Shown in pieces: positions 12,086-23,869 of a DNA stretch of 64,000 bases. The notes under the pieces are model-generated. The model was not told where the DNA came from. It was given only the letters and a program-made list of their open reading frames with translations, and did not search any database. This DNA is from Toxorhynchites rutilus septentrionalis (lineage: Eukaryota; Arthropoda; Insecta; Diptera; Culicidae), in NCBI RefSeq assembly GCF_029784135.1, contig NC_073745.1, positions 108,107,716 through 108,171,715 of the forward strand, given 5' to 3'. Numbering within the stretch: position 1 is the stretch's first letter; every line of letters starts with the position of its first letter. Made by a program: the position numbers and the translations under genes.

Positions 12086-12310
12086 AGGCGATTAAATCAC
12101 GGGCAAAAAAAGCGTATTTCTTTTTCCAACGAGGCGACAATAGGCAACGCCAAATCGCGTAATTTCGAGAAAATCGCGTAAAAAACAGTGGCGTAATTTC
12201 AAGCAAGTCGCGTAAAAAATGAATAATTTCGTGCAAATCGCCTAAAAAATCTTGCAATTTCAAGAAAATTGCGCAACAAATTCACGTTAAAATCGCGTAA
12301 AAAAGAATCC
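12086..12310 (+). repeat. Degenerate tandem repeat, GCGTAATTTC..AAATCGCGTAAAAA
   Basis: The words AATTTCAAGAAAATCGCGTA and TCGCGTAAAAAA recur six to seven times with a period of about 30-35 bp and substitutions. Arrays like this are common at the ends of pogo-type MITEs, but no clear terminal inverted repeat is visible here. Confidence 0.55.
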
Positions 12311-12377
12311 ATTATACATTTTTGAATTTCACATTCATATAAAGGAATGTATGGAAGCAGCTATGTATATGATGTAT

Positions 12378-12735
12378 AGGGGAGCTAGGGGTAATGACTG
12401 TCTTAAGAACTTCGATTATATCTTTCAAAAATTATGTTTTACAAATAACTCAAATGCAGTTTTTGCAGTTCAATAAACTGTTTTTCGAATCGATAGCTCA
12501 AATGTTTCACAGAAAAGTATCTCCCACGAACAAACATATGGTAGGAGTATGACAGACAGATAATGTAACACGCAAAGTGTAGAAGTTTATCGTGACCGAG
12601 AGGAAACATTTTGTTTATTCTCTCTCTAATCATTTGTCTGTCCAGTAACTGAAGTGTAAACAAACCCAGAGGAAGATAGAGCACGTGAATTGGATTTTCT
12701 CTCATTAACTTTTTGACTGCCCCACTAGAAGCTGT
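12378..12735. repeat. Possible non-autonomous element with CTAGGGGTAATGACT ends
   Basis: The left end CTAGGGGTAATGACTG and the right end TGACTGCCCCACTAG are imperfect inverses about 350 bp apart. The 101-codon minus-strand frame inside has no recognisable domain and is probably incidental. Confidence 0.3.
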
Positions 12736-13544
12736 CCGTTTCACTCTACCAGTATGAGAATTTGTGTTTCATTTGTATGGCAAATTAGGTACATTGCATT
12801 TCATGAAGAGTACTCCTAGATGTCTTCAGTATAAATGAATAAAGTTTTAAAGGGTCTGTCTACTCAGACGCGAGAAAGAATAACCCCATTTGATAGCGAC
12901 ACTTTTTTTTTATTTTTCTAGTTTCTAGTTGAATGTTTGGCTAACTTCGTTATGTTGTATCCTATAATGACCTTTAATCAAATATTCCGCAATGTAATTC
13001 GTCAAGCATTCAAATAAAAACTTTGAAAACAAAAAAAGGGTTTTTTTCACAGTCATACTTACGTATATTTTCTTAAGGGAGTAATTCAAGTCTAGAAATT
13101 CGAAAAAAATCAATTTTTTTCCTTCATAGTTCTGTAGTCTAGAAAGGACTTATCGAAAATCCTATTATTTACCGAGCTAGAGCCATTTTAGTGATGCGGT
13201 ATCTAACCTGGTACGGCCATAACAATGAACTTCAAACGCGTTTTTCTCAAAACTAGTTTTTTCAACGTAACGTAACAAAACGTAACAACGTACAAAAACG
13301 TTTTAAACCGCATTTTGTCTACAAAGATGTTTGTGACTTGCCCGAGGTTCATGCGATAGCGGCATCTTTACTGATTCAGAATCTGTTCGATGTTTTTGTT
13401 TCAGATTACCAGAAGGGCTGGAATCATGGCACAACTTTTTTCTTAACCTTCTCACTTCATTAGCTCTTAGCTTTACTAGTTATGAATATTTTTTCTTCGA
13501 CCAATTTTTGTTTTATTGTTAAAAGATAGATGAACAAATAATGA

Positions 13545-13740
13545 TATAATGGGTAGTTGAATATTCTTTGTTTTATTTTTACGGAATTCGAAAAAACATC
13601 CGAAATTCGTGTTTCTACACTAGAATACCCCCTTAAGGCTATTGAATAGTATTATAAAAAATGTGAAAAATTATACGAGGTGAGGCCTAGATTACGACCG
13701 CATTGTTGTCGTTGTTATTCGAAATTATTTTATTCAATTC
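13545..13740. repeat. Dispersed repeat fragments shared with 48575-48660 and 23780-23850
   Basis: 13600-13635 (CGAAATTCGTGTTTCTACAC) matches 48628-48650 with few changes. 13690-13710 carries ACGACCGCATTGTTG, also seen at 23800-23818 and, diverged, in several other places. No coding content. Confidence 0.5.
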
Positions 13741-14799
13741 CATTTTTTTATCAGTAACAATCAACCAGGGCCAATTGTAACGGTAGCAGAGCAACAACTG
13801 AATTGTGCCTAACAGTAGTAAAAATATTGAAGACATAGAAGCTTTAAACTTTTTAGTTAATTCGCTTCTAACCTTGAAAAAGACAAAATTCAATCTCAAG
13901 GCCACGTGGAAAGCTTCCATAAATTAATCGCTGACTCGGTGAGCTATTAATACTTGAATAACATGGCAAATGACATATTTTATACTCTCACCCGGTGCCC
14001 TGTGGTAAGCACAGAAAAATGAATGATACATGCTTTTGAATGTTCGCCAATCTAATCTATTTACTATTCACTGGTGCATAACAAATCAAATCCCATTACA
14101 ATGCAAATCATCAAAATCTGTGAGCGACAGAAGTTTTATCGATGCTAAAACTATTTCATTAAAACATTATATGCTTTCTTGTACGGCACTCAAAAAGAAA
14201 GATATAATCCCACGTCGGTAAATTTTGTATACCTTTCGTGTGTTGATTGATTGTAATTCAAGTTTGATGAAAGTTTAGTTATTCGGAAGGCAAGCTCTGT
14301 ATCGAATGTTCCAAATAAATTATTTTTCGAATATTTAGCTCAAATTGAGTCTTCATATTCGAATTTCAATTTCAGATAATTCCAGTTCCAGTATTCCAGA
14401 ATATCAAATAGCAAGCTGCACGTTTATAATTGATCAATGGATTCAAATTTGAAATCCATTTTAGATAGCGACCGCAGCTTCATGATTATTGTATCAAAAA
14501 CTCAAACTGAAATTGAAGATTCTCATTCTGAGTCAAGATCTTGGATCATTAGATCAGATATTGGATTACGGATTTTGATTCGGAATTCAGATATATTTTT
14601 CAGATCCATACGTTGGCTGTTGATCTCATAACTGAACATCAGTCTCTAGCTTTCAAGTTCTGAGGTCGGAAAAACGAGTAACTTCATATTTTAGATTCGA
14701 TTTCATGTTCCTGATTTTTAGGTTGAAGATTCAATAAATTTATGATTATGAATCTTTTGAATTCATGATTCAAAAGGTAAAGATTTAAAAGATAGGGGA

Positions 14800-15090
14800 A
14801 GGTTGCCCTAATCCGTGCTATACGAATGAATTACAAATTTCTGCATACCTCGAAAACCAATCAAGACAATGAAGCCAAATTTGACATGTGAAGGTTTTAA
14901 GGGACAAGAAACGATTCTATGGATGTTTGACATTCCTCCCCCCTCCCTAACGGGGGAAATGGATATGTTCCACAATTTCATAGTGACAAGCGTTGTTAAT
15001 CCATTTGATGTTTGCGCTAGCAAAATTGATCTTTGTTCGAAAGTGGAAATAGATTTTAATGTATTAAAACTCACTCCTATAGCTTAGTAA
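14800..15090 (+). mobile_element. Helitron-type repeat, minisatellite unit (left half)
   Basis: Contains the unit 'AATTTCTGCATAMCTCGARAA ... CCAAATTTGRCATGTGRAGG' followed by a C/G-rich CTCCCCCCTCCCTAACGGGG stretch. The same unit occurs four times at 21810-22385 and, inverted, at 31900-32450. It is cut at 15090 by a TIR element; the Helitron 3' end resumes at 15961. Confidence 0.6.
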
Positions 15091-15957
15091 TAGCGAATTC
15101 GTTTTTAAAACTGAGTCAGTGCCAAACTGACTCTGTAATAAAAAAACGTTTTCAGTTTACGAATGCGGTGTTTTGTTGGTGTGCGTTATATAGTCTGATT
15201 TGTTTATATTCGCGACGATAAATGTACAGTGTCGACGTCTAATGGCGATATTAATGCTTGGGAGGTGAATTATTCTCTATCAGATCAGCAGGGCCAAGTG
15301 CAGTGTAAAAATATAAAAGTTTGAATGAATGTTTTCACTTCATATTGTTTTATTACTTAAAACATGTAGTTCTGACACTTACTTAACCATTTGTCGATGC
15401 ATTTCCTGGTTTTTCCACAAATAATTACTATTATAATATAAAATCATCATTAGCCACAGTTTTCGTTCAATATGTTTCTGTGATATCGAAAAAAAAACCT
15501 CTTATTTCATCACATGAAATAAATATTCGATACGTTAAAGTAAATTTTCATTCATAATTTTGATTTTGAAAGCAGGTTTATTCCACCTGAATATCCATCA
15601 TTATTTTCGCCTCCCAATGAAAGCACACGTAGCTTAATGCCGTCTGCTCGAATATACTTTCAAAATCAGAATCCGAATTGGATTACGATTCCAATAATAC
15701 AAAAGCAAAAGCAGCAAGTTTTTCATCTTCATAGTTTTTATTTTTAGATTTTCCAAAATATACTCGGAACTTGACAGTTCGGTATAGTTGTATTGGTGAA
15801 CCCGAGTGCCAACCCGTGAAACATCTCAGTGCGAAACTAATAGCTTTCGGGGCGAACCAGTGCGACACTGAGTGCGAAACTGACTGAATAAAAAAACGTT
15901 TTGACAGCAGTTAGTGCGGCACTGAGGTTGAAACTGAACAAAAACGAATTCGCTATA
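15091..15957. mobile_element. TIR element with TAA target duplication (Harbinger/PIF-like MITE)
   Basis: Begins TAGCGAATTCGTTTTT and ends with its exact inverse. TAA flanks both sides (15088-15090, 15958-15960). A 3-bp TWA duplication is typical of PIF/Harbinger. Subterminal segments containing 'GACTCTGTAATAAAAAAACG' and its relative at 15880-15900 extend the symmetry. No transposase is present in 867 bp, so it is non-autonomous. It was inserted into a Helitron-type repeat. Family placement is inferred from the TSD only. Confidence 0.65.
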
Positions 15958-15960
15958 AGA

Positions 15961-16009
15961 AAACGAAAAATAAATTTTGGGCGGGACGAAGTTTGCCGGT
16001 TCAGATAGT
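15961..16009 (+). mobile_element. Helitron-type 3' end (right half)
   Basis: TTTTGGGCGGGACGAAGTTT followed by GCCGGTTCAGATAGT is a slightly mutated copy of the CTAGT-ending terminus at 2281-2307 and 42415-42446. It is the continuation of the repeat interrupted at 15090. Confidence 0.6.
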
Positions 16010-16309
16010 TATCTATATAATTGGGGGTGTATGTCATTTCCGGCCAATTGGGAGTAGTTTTGCTGCAAAAAATGGAAGGTCGGTCCAGGACCATGGGGGG
16101 GGGGGGTAGGATTAGGACCACCATTTTTGAAGGTGTCGAAAACAGGGACTCCCGATTTGGTCTCTGTTTTCCACTTTTCCATCACTCATGACCAACACCG
16201 ACCAGCATAAAACATAGTTTATGCCGAAGTCGCCAAAAAATGAAAATTGTATGTGATGAATTGCCGTTGCAAAAATAGGGGTCGGGTCAGGGCCGCTTTC
16301 CCCTACCAG

Positions 16310-17447
16310 ATTCAAGAAATTTGGGATTTCAGAAATTTGAGGATTCAAATATGCAGAGATTTTACATTCAAGAATTTAAGGGCGAAGTATGTTAAGATTC
16401 GATAGCCTTATGATTCAAGAGATTTGAGGGATTCAAAAAGACTTAAGATTCAGAAATTTTACATTCAAAGATTAAAGATCCGAGAGATTTGAGATTACGG
16501 ATATTCCAAATATTTTTTTTTGACAACAAAATATCACACCGGACAAAGTGATAGGTTTTGTTAGAAATGGGTATATAATAACTGTCGGTAGTTCTAGTGT
16601 TAAGACTCGCGAGATTCCCATTTGATGAGATACAAGATTCCTGATATTTTAGATTCATTAAATTTAACATTTAAAATTCCAAAGATTCTAAATTCAAAAT
16701 ATTCAGAGAATTTACGAGATTCAAAAGATTTGAGATTCAAGATATGTACCTTTCAAGGGATTTCAGGTTAAAGAGATTCGAAATTCAAGAGATTCAAGAT
16801 TCAAGAGATTCGGGATTCGAGAGATACAAGATTCTAGGTTTCAGACATTCAAGACATTCAAGTCCAAATATTTCTGATTCGAAAGATTTATGATTCTAAA
16901 TATACATAATTCCAGATATTTCTTATTTGATTATTTATTATTTAAAATTTTCAGAGATTTTAAAAGATTTAAGAGAACGAAGAGATTTAAGGTTCAAGAG
17001 ATACAAGATTCCAGGTATTCAAGATTGAGGAGATTTGAGAATTATGGATTAAAAAAAACTCAAGATTCAAGAAATTTGAAATTCAACAGATTTAAGATTC
17101 AAAAGATTCATATTTCAAAAAATTCATGATTCAAAAGATACATGATCCTAAATATTTAAGATTCAAAACGTTCAAGATCCTAAATATTTCAGATTCTAAA
17201 GATTCATTATTCGAAAGATACAGAATACAAGATATTTTTGATTCAAGGCATTCAAGATTCCAGAGATTTTAGATTCCAAAGATTAAGATTCAAAATATAC
17301 AGAACTTAAACTTTCAAAGATTTAAGAGATTCAAGGGATTTGAGATTCGTCATTCGAGCAATTTCAGATTTAAGAGATTCACGATTCGAAATATTTAAGG
17401 TTCAAGGATGAAATTCGAGAGATTTTACCGATTTGCCGATTATTAAA
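16310..17447. repeat. Degenerate AAGATTCAAGAGATT repeat, left block
   Basis: More than 1.1 kb built almost entirely from variants of a 7-9 bp word: AGATTC, AAGATT, TTCAAGAG and similar. No two long units are identical, so the array is old or was expanded from a very short seed. It continues beyond a mariner insertion at 18272-19000. All open frames here are by-products. Confidence 0.85.
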
Positions 17448-18271
17448 TTGGAGTACCGGTATTTTTCTTCGTTTTTTTTTCAATTAATGTTTTATTCTGC
17501 AAATTTAATATTCAAAGTATTGCCCATTGCTAGTCACAACTTTTTCCCATTTCACGAATCCTTTCGCTGAAATAATTGGCCGGTTTGTCGGCTGACCACG
17601 AATCGATCCAATTTTTGACATCATCAGAATTGGAGAAGTGCTGGTCAACCAGGCCATGTTGCATCGATCGAAAATGGTAGTCGGACGGAGCAATGTCTAG
17701 AGAATACGGCGGGTGGGATAGGACCTCCCATTTCAGCGTTTCCAAGTATGTTTTGACCGGTTTCGGGACATGCGGCCGAGCATTGTCGTGCTGCAAAATA
17801 ACTTTATCGTGTCATCGTGCAAGACTGAAACGCATCAATTGTCGTCAGTAGAGATCCCTCGTAATGGTTTCATTCGGTACCATTCATAGTACCATTCACA
17901 GCTCATAGTACACCATACCCAGCTGGTCCCACCAAATAGACAGCATAATCTTCTGGCCGTGAATACTCCGCGCGGCCGTCGATGTTGATGCATGACCGGG
18001 GTATTCATATGTTGCCCGACGTTTAGGATTGTCGTAATGGACCCACTTTTCATCGCCAGTAACGATTCGACACTCCCCGCAAAAACACACTCGTTGGTAC
18101 GAAATTCGACATATTCGAAGTGGAAAAAAACTATGTTGTTTACGCTTCAACTTTTTGACATATACTGAAAAAGACGCGCAATGACAGTAGCTTTCCAACG
18201 AATATCTGGAAATTTGATTCACTGGTTACGCCATCTGTTGTAAAACCGAAGAAATTTACCGGTACACCTAA
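17448..18271 (-). mobile_element. mariner-like element, defective, 824 bp
   Basis: The ends are TTGGAGTACCGGTATTTTTC and the inverse of TTAGGTGTACCGGTAAATTT, and TA follows the right end. The minus strand encodes the C-terminal two thirds of a mariner transposase. The first catalytic Asp lies in IVTGDEKWVHYDNPKR, the second in LQHDNARPHV, the third in SLDIAPSDYHF; the spacing fits DD34D. The DNA-binding N-terminus is missing, with about 40 unrelated residues in front of VTGDEKW, and frameshifts break the reading near 17800 and 17690. Full-length members have about 345 codons; roughly 220 are represented. It interrupts the AAGATTCAAG repeat. Confidence 0.85.
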
Positions 18272-19000
18272 TAAATTCAAAATATTTATTAGATTCAAAA
18301 GATTTATCAATATTTTAGGTATTCAATATTCAAGACATTTTAGGATTCCAAAGATTTAAATTCGAATGACGATCGATGATTGACTGATGATTGAAGATTA
18401 AAGACTAAGCAGATTTTGCACTCAAGAAATTTGAAAGATTCAAGAGATTTAGGATTCAAGGGATTAGGGATCCCAATAATTTAAGATTCCAGATACTTAA
18501 GATTCAAGAGACTCAAGGGATTCAAAATATTTCAGGTTCAAGAGATTCTAATTCTACAAGATTTGATAGTTTGATAAATCCAGATATTTAACCCTCGGCA
18601 GTGGGCTCCGTCGGAGTGCTGCCGCTGAACGGAGCACTGCGCCGAGAAGTATGCATATCGCGCTAGTGTGATCGACGTGCAGTATCACCCTGATATCGTC
18701 TATAGACGATGCTCGAACACACAGCTCATCGCGCGGATGTCGCCTGTAGACGACGCTCGTAGCGAAATGATTGAGATTCAAGACATTTGAGATTCCAGCT
18801 ATTAAAAATTCGAAATATTTAAGATTCAAGAGATTTTACATTCACTAGACTTAAGGGATTCCTATTCGAGATATTCAAAGCTCGAAAATTTGAGATTTAA
18901 GAGACTTAAGATTTAAGACCATGGCATCCATAATTGGGATTTGGAATTCGACAAACCCAATTACGGATGTGATTATGGTTGCCTTCAATTAGTTCCTGCG
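18272..19000. repeat. Degenerate AAGATTCAAGAGATT repeat, right block
   Basis: Same short-word composition as 16310-17447 on the other side of the mariner, interrupted at 18592-18770 by a GC-rich insertion. It fades out near 18990. Confidence 0.8.
18592..18770. mobile_element. Short GC-rich MITE, piggyBac-like ends
   Basis: A 180-bp GC-rich island in the AT-rich repeat. TTAA precedes it at 18588-18591 and it starts CCCTCGGCAG; the right end GTAGCGAAATGATT looks like a decayed GCGAAAGGGTTAA. It contains two diverged direct copies of GATRTCGYCTRTAGACGAYG followed by CTCG, each with an inner palindrome. No coding content. Confidence 0.5.
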
Positions 19001-21778
19001 CATGATGAATTAGCAAACATAGATCAAACATACAAGCTGATCCATTTCCTCCTGGATATGCTTTGTTTGGCTGTTATATGAAACCAAGGCTTGATTGTGT
19101 GTCCGTGAGATTAAAGTCTCTATTTATCGGCAAATATTATTCGAAGTGCTCGAACGAGTAAATGCGATCTTAGAATAGACCATTTGACCCGAAGTTATGG
19201 GTAATATGGCCGTCCATATTTATTATTGATTGCTTAACTTGATTCTGAGAGTGCTCTTTTTCGGTATTTATGGTCAAATCGATTTCCTAAATATAAATTA
19301 TAAAATCAAAAAATATGAAAAAATCGTTTTGAAAACAGAACGTTTACGAGAGACCCTGAATGGTCGAGTCTGCCATAAAATATTACTTAAAGTACATTTA
19401 TTAGCTATAATTTGCTGTTATTACCATGTACTGGTTGGCATTCAACTCGTTTCGTTAAGTATCCGAAAACAAAAATAATCGCAGTACCCTGAAACATTTT
19501 CTTACACATTTCATGTCGTCCACACGACAGAGTAAAATAATATAAAAGAATCTTCAAGGCACACATCTCTCATGGTATCAACTGGTGGCACAACCTTCTG
19601 AACTCTTGTGAACATAACGTCGGTTATGTAATTCTTCTCTTGGTTTGTTTTTATTCCACGTTGAACTCACCACGATCGTCGAGACTCCCGCTGACCTCGT
19701 ATGCACCATCTCCTCCTGTGTGACAGCAATAAAAACCTTTCATCTCTGCATCAAATTAGAAGTACAACCAACGGCATGATCGAGATAAATTCCCTAATTT
19801 ATGGAAAAAAAACAAAGAGCCACAACCGCAGCAAAAACTTTCGTTTATTCGGAGTTTCACCCAAAATTCTTCCACTATATTCAATTTACGTCTGTGTCTA
19901 TTCAAATCCGACGCTTCCGTGGTCATCACCTCAGCGCGGAGGCTGAGAGATTCGTGACTTAATTTATTTATATTGAACTTTTTCTCCCATTCTTCGCCTG
20001 CACCGCCCGTTTTCCCAGGCGCATCTCACTTTGGTATAGTGAGCTCATTGATTCCGGTCACCATCATGTGTCCATACGAACTACTGACTGGTGGAATCTT
20101 ACACAAATGCCGCCATCGAAAGTGTGTAATTACATGCTTTCATCCGGCGAATTTATTGTACACCTCCGCGTGTGCAGAGTGTGTTTTATGGTGATGATGG
20201 TGAAGGGCTTTTCCGAGTCGTCAAGTATTTGGTGATCATTTAGTGAGTACCGCGCGCGACATTCAGGGTTTTCGCGGAAAAAAAGAAACCAAAATGGGTA
20301 TGCTCGAGAGAAACCCTTTCGTCAGGGCCTCGACTGAGGAAGCTAATGAGCGAAATAATAGTGCATTATCTCAGATTACCCATTATTATTTACTGCATTT
20401 AACCAAACAAGTCACGTCGTACAAATTTCGTCGTGGGAACATTCGCGCTACTAAGGTTCACATGCTGCTGCTCCCGTATGTGGAAATAGTTTTTCGAACC
20501 TATCGATGATTGTTTGAACCGTCTCTTCTTTCTTCACGAATTAACTTTGAGGCGATCTTCGCTGATTTCGGGGCCCAAACGGCGGCTAATAACTGTGACC
20601 ACAATTCGTTCGTTTACTCAAATTAACCAAGCATTCAGCTCCTATTAGCCATTCATGCTCCTAGTATAAATTAGTTTTATTTCTTGTTTGCTCATTTGTG
20701 ACGCATTTATCCGGGTGAAACCGGGACAACCGAAGAGTATCCGTGGGTGTTACGAGTGACCCATGATTCTCGCCCGTCTCAAACACTTTGATCAATAGCA
20801 GTTTGTGAACAGAAGAAAGACACACTCCACAAACGATACGGAGATCTTAGGCCGCCGTGTATCTTCCCCAGAATAGTTGGGGGGATTAGCGTTAGTATGC
20901 AATAAAAATGCCTTTCCCGGATTGAGTTTATTGGCGTCGAAGATTCGCTGTGCCAGGAGTCAAGCAAGATATATGACACGTGGATACGACAGTCGGAGAT
21001 GCCGCCGCAGCAACGGAAGAATGACGAAATCTCAATTCCAAATATAGAAATCATGGTTCGGTTCTCCTCTGTCGGGGTGGAAGTCACTTTGCGAGGAAGC
21101 TCTCGAACAAGCGAATAGAGGTGACATATTCCAGCCGACGGCGAATGACCGGTTCACTGATTCATCGTGTGTGTGTGGCATTATGGCTTTATTCGCGTGT
21201 TGAATGACTGTCGCCGCCGCCTGGTTTAACCGTGCTAATTATTTTGTAGGTTTACCATAATCGGCACCAAATGAGACAGTATGAATGCGTTTAAATGTAG
21301 CTATAATATGGTTGTTTATTTTAAATTTGCTTTAAAACATTTCAACGCTATAAGTGTAGTCATCAATCAGTAGTTAATGATTGATTAAAATGATTCCCAG
21401 GAGTTCAATCATTCTAACATGACTCCCTCGGAAGTAATTTTTTGTTCTGAAAGTAGATGTTTAACATATTCTGATCTTGAATACAATGATGGAAAAATCG
21501 ATTGTTATTCTCGATGGGTATCTATCCGGGATGTCTGAGTAGTTACCTTTGTTATAGCTGAGTTTGGCATTACATACTTTGCCCAATAACTCTCAGGTAC
21601 AGATGCCGAACCCGTGGTAAGCGAAGCCACATCAAGCAATTAGTTCTGCTTGTTACATTGCACCATTTGCAGGGGATCTTTTGTTTTAAATTATTGAAAT
21701 TGTTTTATTATTGAATGTGAGTGTGAACATTGTTACAATATCCTTATACTTTTTTCCAAAAGAAAGTATGTCTTCCTT
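19001..21778. other. Unassigned, mixed single-copy-looking sequence
   Basis: 2.8 kb with no recognised transposon, SINE or coding motif. 19670-21240 is moderately GC-richer and lacks the repeat words found elsewhere, so it is a candidate for unique non-coding DNA. Frames of 73-102 codons occur on both strands without domain features. Confidence 0.35.
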
Positions 21779-21809
21779 CTAAACTCGAGTCGACCGCGAG
21801 TAATAAAAC

Positions 21810-22385
21810 ACAAATTTCTGCTTTACTCGAGAATCAATCAAGCAAATGAAACCAAATTTGGCATATGGAGGTTTTAGGGTGCAATAAATGTTTCTATGGT
21901 GGTTAGACTCTCCATCTCTCTCTCTATGGGGGGCTGTCATACAAATGAAAGACAAATTTCTGCATAATTCGAAAACCAAGCAAATGGAGCCACATTTGTC
22001 ATGCGAATGTTTTAGGGGACATGAAACGTTTCCATGGTGAATAGGCGCTCCACCCCTCTCTCTCTCGAAGGAGGGTGGGTGGGTGTTCTGCCATATAAAT
22101 GAAGCATACATTTCTGCATAATTCAAGAACTAATCAAGCAAACTGAACCAAATTTGGCATGTGGAGGTTTTAGGGGCAAGAAACATTTCTCAAGTCGTTC
22201 AACACTCCTCCCACCATCCTGAGGGTGGGACTGTCATAGAAATCAAACTTCTGCATAACTCGAGAACTAATCAAGCACAAATTGGGATGTGAGGGTTTTT
22301 GGGTACGAGAAATGTTTCTATGATGGTATGGCACCCCTCCCTCCTCTGGAATGGAGAGTGGGTCGCATGAAAATATTATACATAT
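21810..22385 (+). repeat. Four-unit minisatellite of the Helitron-type repeat
   Basis: Four diverged units of about 125-150 bp start near 21810, 21950, 22105 and 22240. Each carries 'TTTCTGCATAATTCGAGAAC', a TCAAGCAAAT segment, a TGTGGAGGTTTTAGGG segment and then a C/T-rich and G-rich run. The units also occur at 14808-14960, 31900-32450 (inverted) and 41935-42060. Confidence 0.7.
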
Positions 22386-22508
22386 TTCAACCAAAAATAT
22401 TCCAACCAAACATGAAAATTTTCGGAAAACTCTGAAGGAAAAGGGAAAATTCGGAAAATTAAATTCTCATATGTTCTACGCACGATGAAACGCATTCCTA
22501 TATCTTCT

Positions 22509-22826
22509 TCTATCTATACCAATAAAAAAGTATCGCCGAATGTGTTGATAAGAGCAGAACTCGAGGAAGGAATTGTCCGATTTAGGGCTGTCTTTATTCT
22601 ATCATATTTTCTGTATAAAACATTTATTCCATGTAACGGAGGAACATGTTAGTGGTTGAAAAATCTTGAACGAGAATTGTCTAAAAATAATCTAATATTA
22701 TAATGATGAGTTTTGTTAGAAATACTAGGAATCATATAGTAAAAGGTAAATTCAATGGGGTTGATTAGAAGATCAATCAATGAACAGTTCTGGACTCATG
22801 AACTTGCTCATAGTCAGAGATCGAAA
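22509..22826 (+). mobile_element. Helitron-type repeat body
   Basis: TCTATCTATACCAATAAAAA at about 22512 resembles the TC-start of non-autonomous Helitrons. The following 300 bp match 42075-42370 closely (for example AGGAAGGAATTGTCCGATTT). The copy loses similarity after about 22826 and has no recognisable 3' end. Confidence 0.55.
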
Positions 22827-22829
22827 TGC

Positions 22830-23450
22830 TCGCCAATTTGAGACGAAAAACATCCGTTTTCACCCACAGGGAAAAATAGCTGAGAATATAGGAGGCGAGA
22901 GAATGTTATACGCTCACTTCGATTCTCGCGAGAAACGCAAAGCCGATTTTTATTTTTCGGTGAGTTATTATTGCCGAAAAATGGTTTCGTTTTCAGTGAC
23001 TCCTTGATGCCGATAATGGTTTTTCACTTCTTCAGTACAGCTGAAAACATTGCATGAAAATATGCGGCAATATTGGGTTTCATCGTGAAGTGAACATGAG
23101 ATGGATTAATATTTGTACAATTCAGACGCTGTCCGAATGCAGATCGTTTGGACGCTGTCCTAACAGATTAACGTTGGTAAAGTTAGCTATGATTTTTCGC
23201 TCCATATTCTCAGTACCAAATGAGAGACGAAAAACCATTCTCGTTGAACTTCCGAGAACGAGATTTTCCACATCTCTTTCTCTCTGAAAAAGAATTTTCG
23301 GTGAAAACGAAGAGACGAAAATATGAACAATACACGGTTCATCGACCACTCCACAATGGTCCAGGAGGTGCATTTAAATGGAAATTAGCATTCAGATCCT
23401 TTAAAATAATTTAAAAATTTTTTTAAATTTTAAATAATTTTAAATAAGCT
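22830..23450. other. Unassigned stretch
   Basis: Contains short local repeats of CGAGAA and AGACGAAAA and two overlapping frames of about 80 codons on opposite strands. No motif recognised. Confidence 0.35.
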
Positions 23451-23692
23451 TCTAGCCGAGCCAACACATCACTCACCGGCACATTGGGCTGCCTTCCTCT
23501 GGCTCGAAGAGAGTTTTCTAAATTCGATCTGGCAAAAACATACCCCTTGCACGACCAAACAACGTGTTCGATGTTGTGATAACCTTGGCCTTAAACACAG
23601 ATATTGCTATCGGCAAGGTTAATACGAAAGAGTAGCGCATCTAACGAACAGTGATTGGACATGAGCTGGGATAAGGTGCGAATAAAGTAAAA
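23451..23692 (-). pseudogene. Non-LTR retrotransposon ORF2, C-terminal relic
   Basis: The minus strand reads LSQLMSNHCSLDALLFRINL, then ADSNICV, a stop, GQGYHNIEHVVWSCKGY, and RSNLENSLRARGRQPNVPVS. The Cys-x(2)-Gly...His...Cys arrangement (HNIEHVVWSC) is the zinc-knuckle-like motif at the C-terminus of I/R1/LOA-type LINE proteins. One in-frame TAA is present at the expected Cys or Glu position. The reverse transcriptase and 3' tail are missing. Clade is not resolved. Confidence 0.65.
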
Positions 23693-23779
23693 GTACCGAC
23701 TCGAGGCCCAAAAACCGACCATTTGACATGAATTTTATTTAATAAATACTGCTCTGGAAATTTTGGCTGTATAAAAAAT

Positions 23780-23850
23780 TATAGGAGGTTATGTCCAAGA
23801 CACGACCGCATTGTTGACTTAGGACTACAAAATAATGTTATTCTATTCGC
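23780..23850. repeat. Dispersed repeat fragment with CGACCGCATTGTTGAC
   Basis: GACACGACCGCATTGTTGAC followed by a TTAGGACTAC segment. Diverged relatives lie near 13690, 34600, 44795, 49080 and 61300 (in inverse: GTTCTACGTCAACAATGCG). Confidence 0.5.
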
Positions 23851-23869
23851 ATGTTAATCATTTCGGTCT

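Noticed and set aside
12439..12744. 101-residue minus-strand protein with hydrophobic segment
   Set aside because: No motif, no splice or promoter context, and it sits between imperfect inverted ends of a probable non-autonomous element.
14808..15087. Two overlapping 72- and 88-residue frames
   Set aside because: They lie in the Helitron-type minisatellite unit, which recurs in both orientations with indels in other copies.
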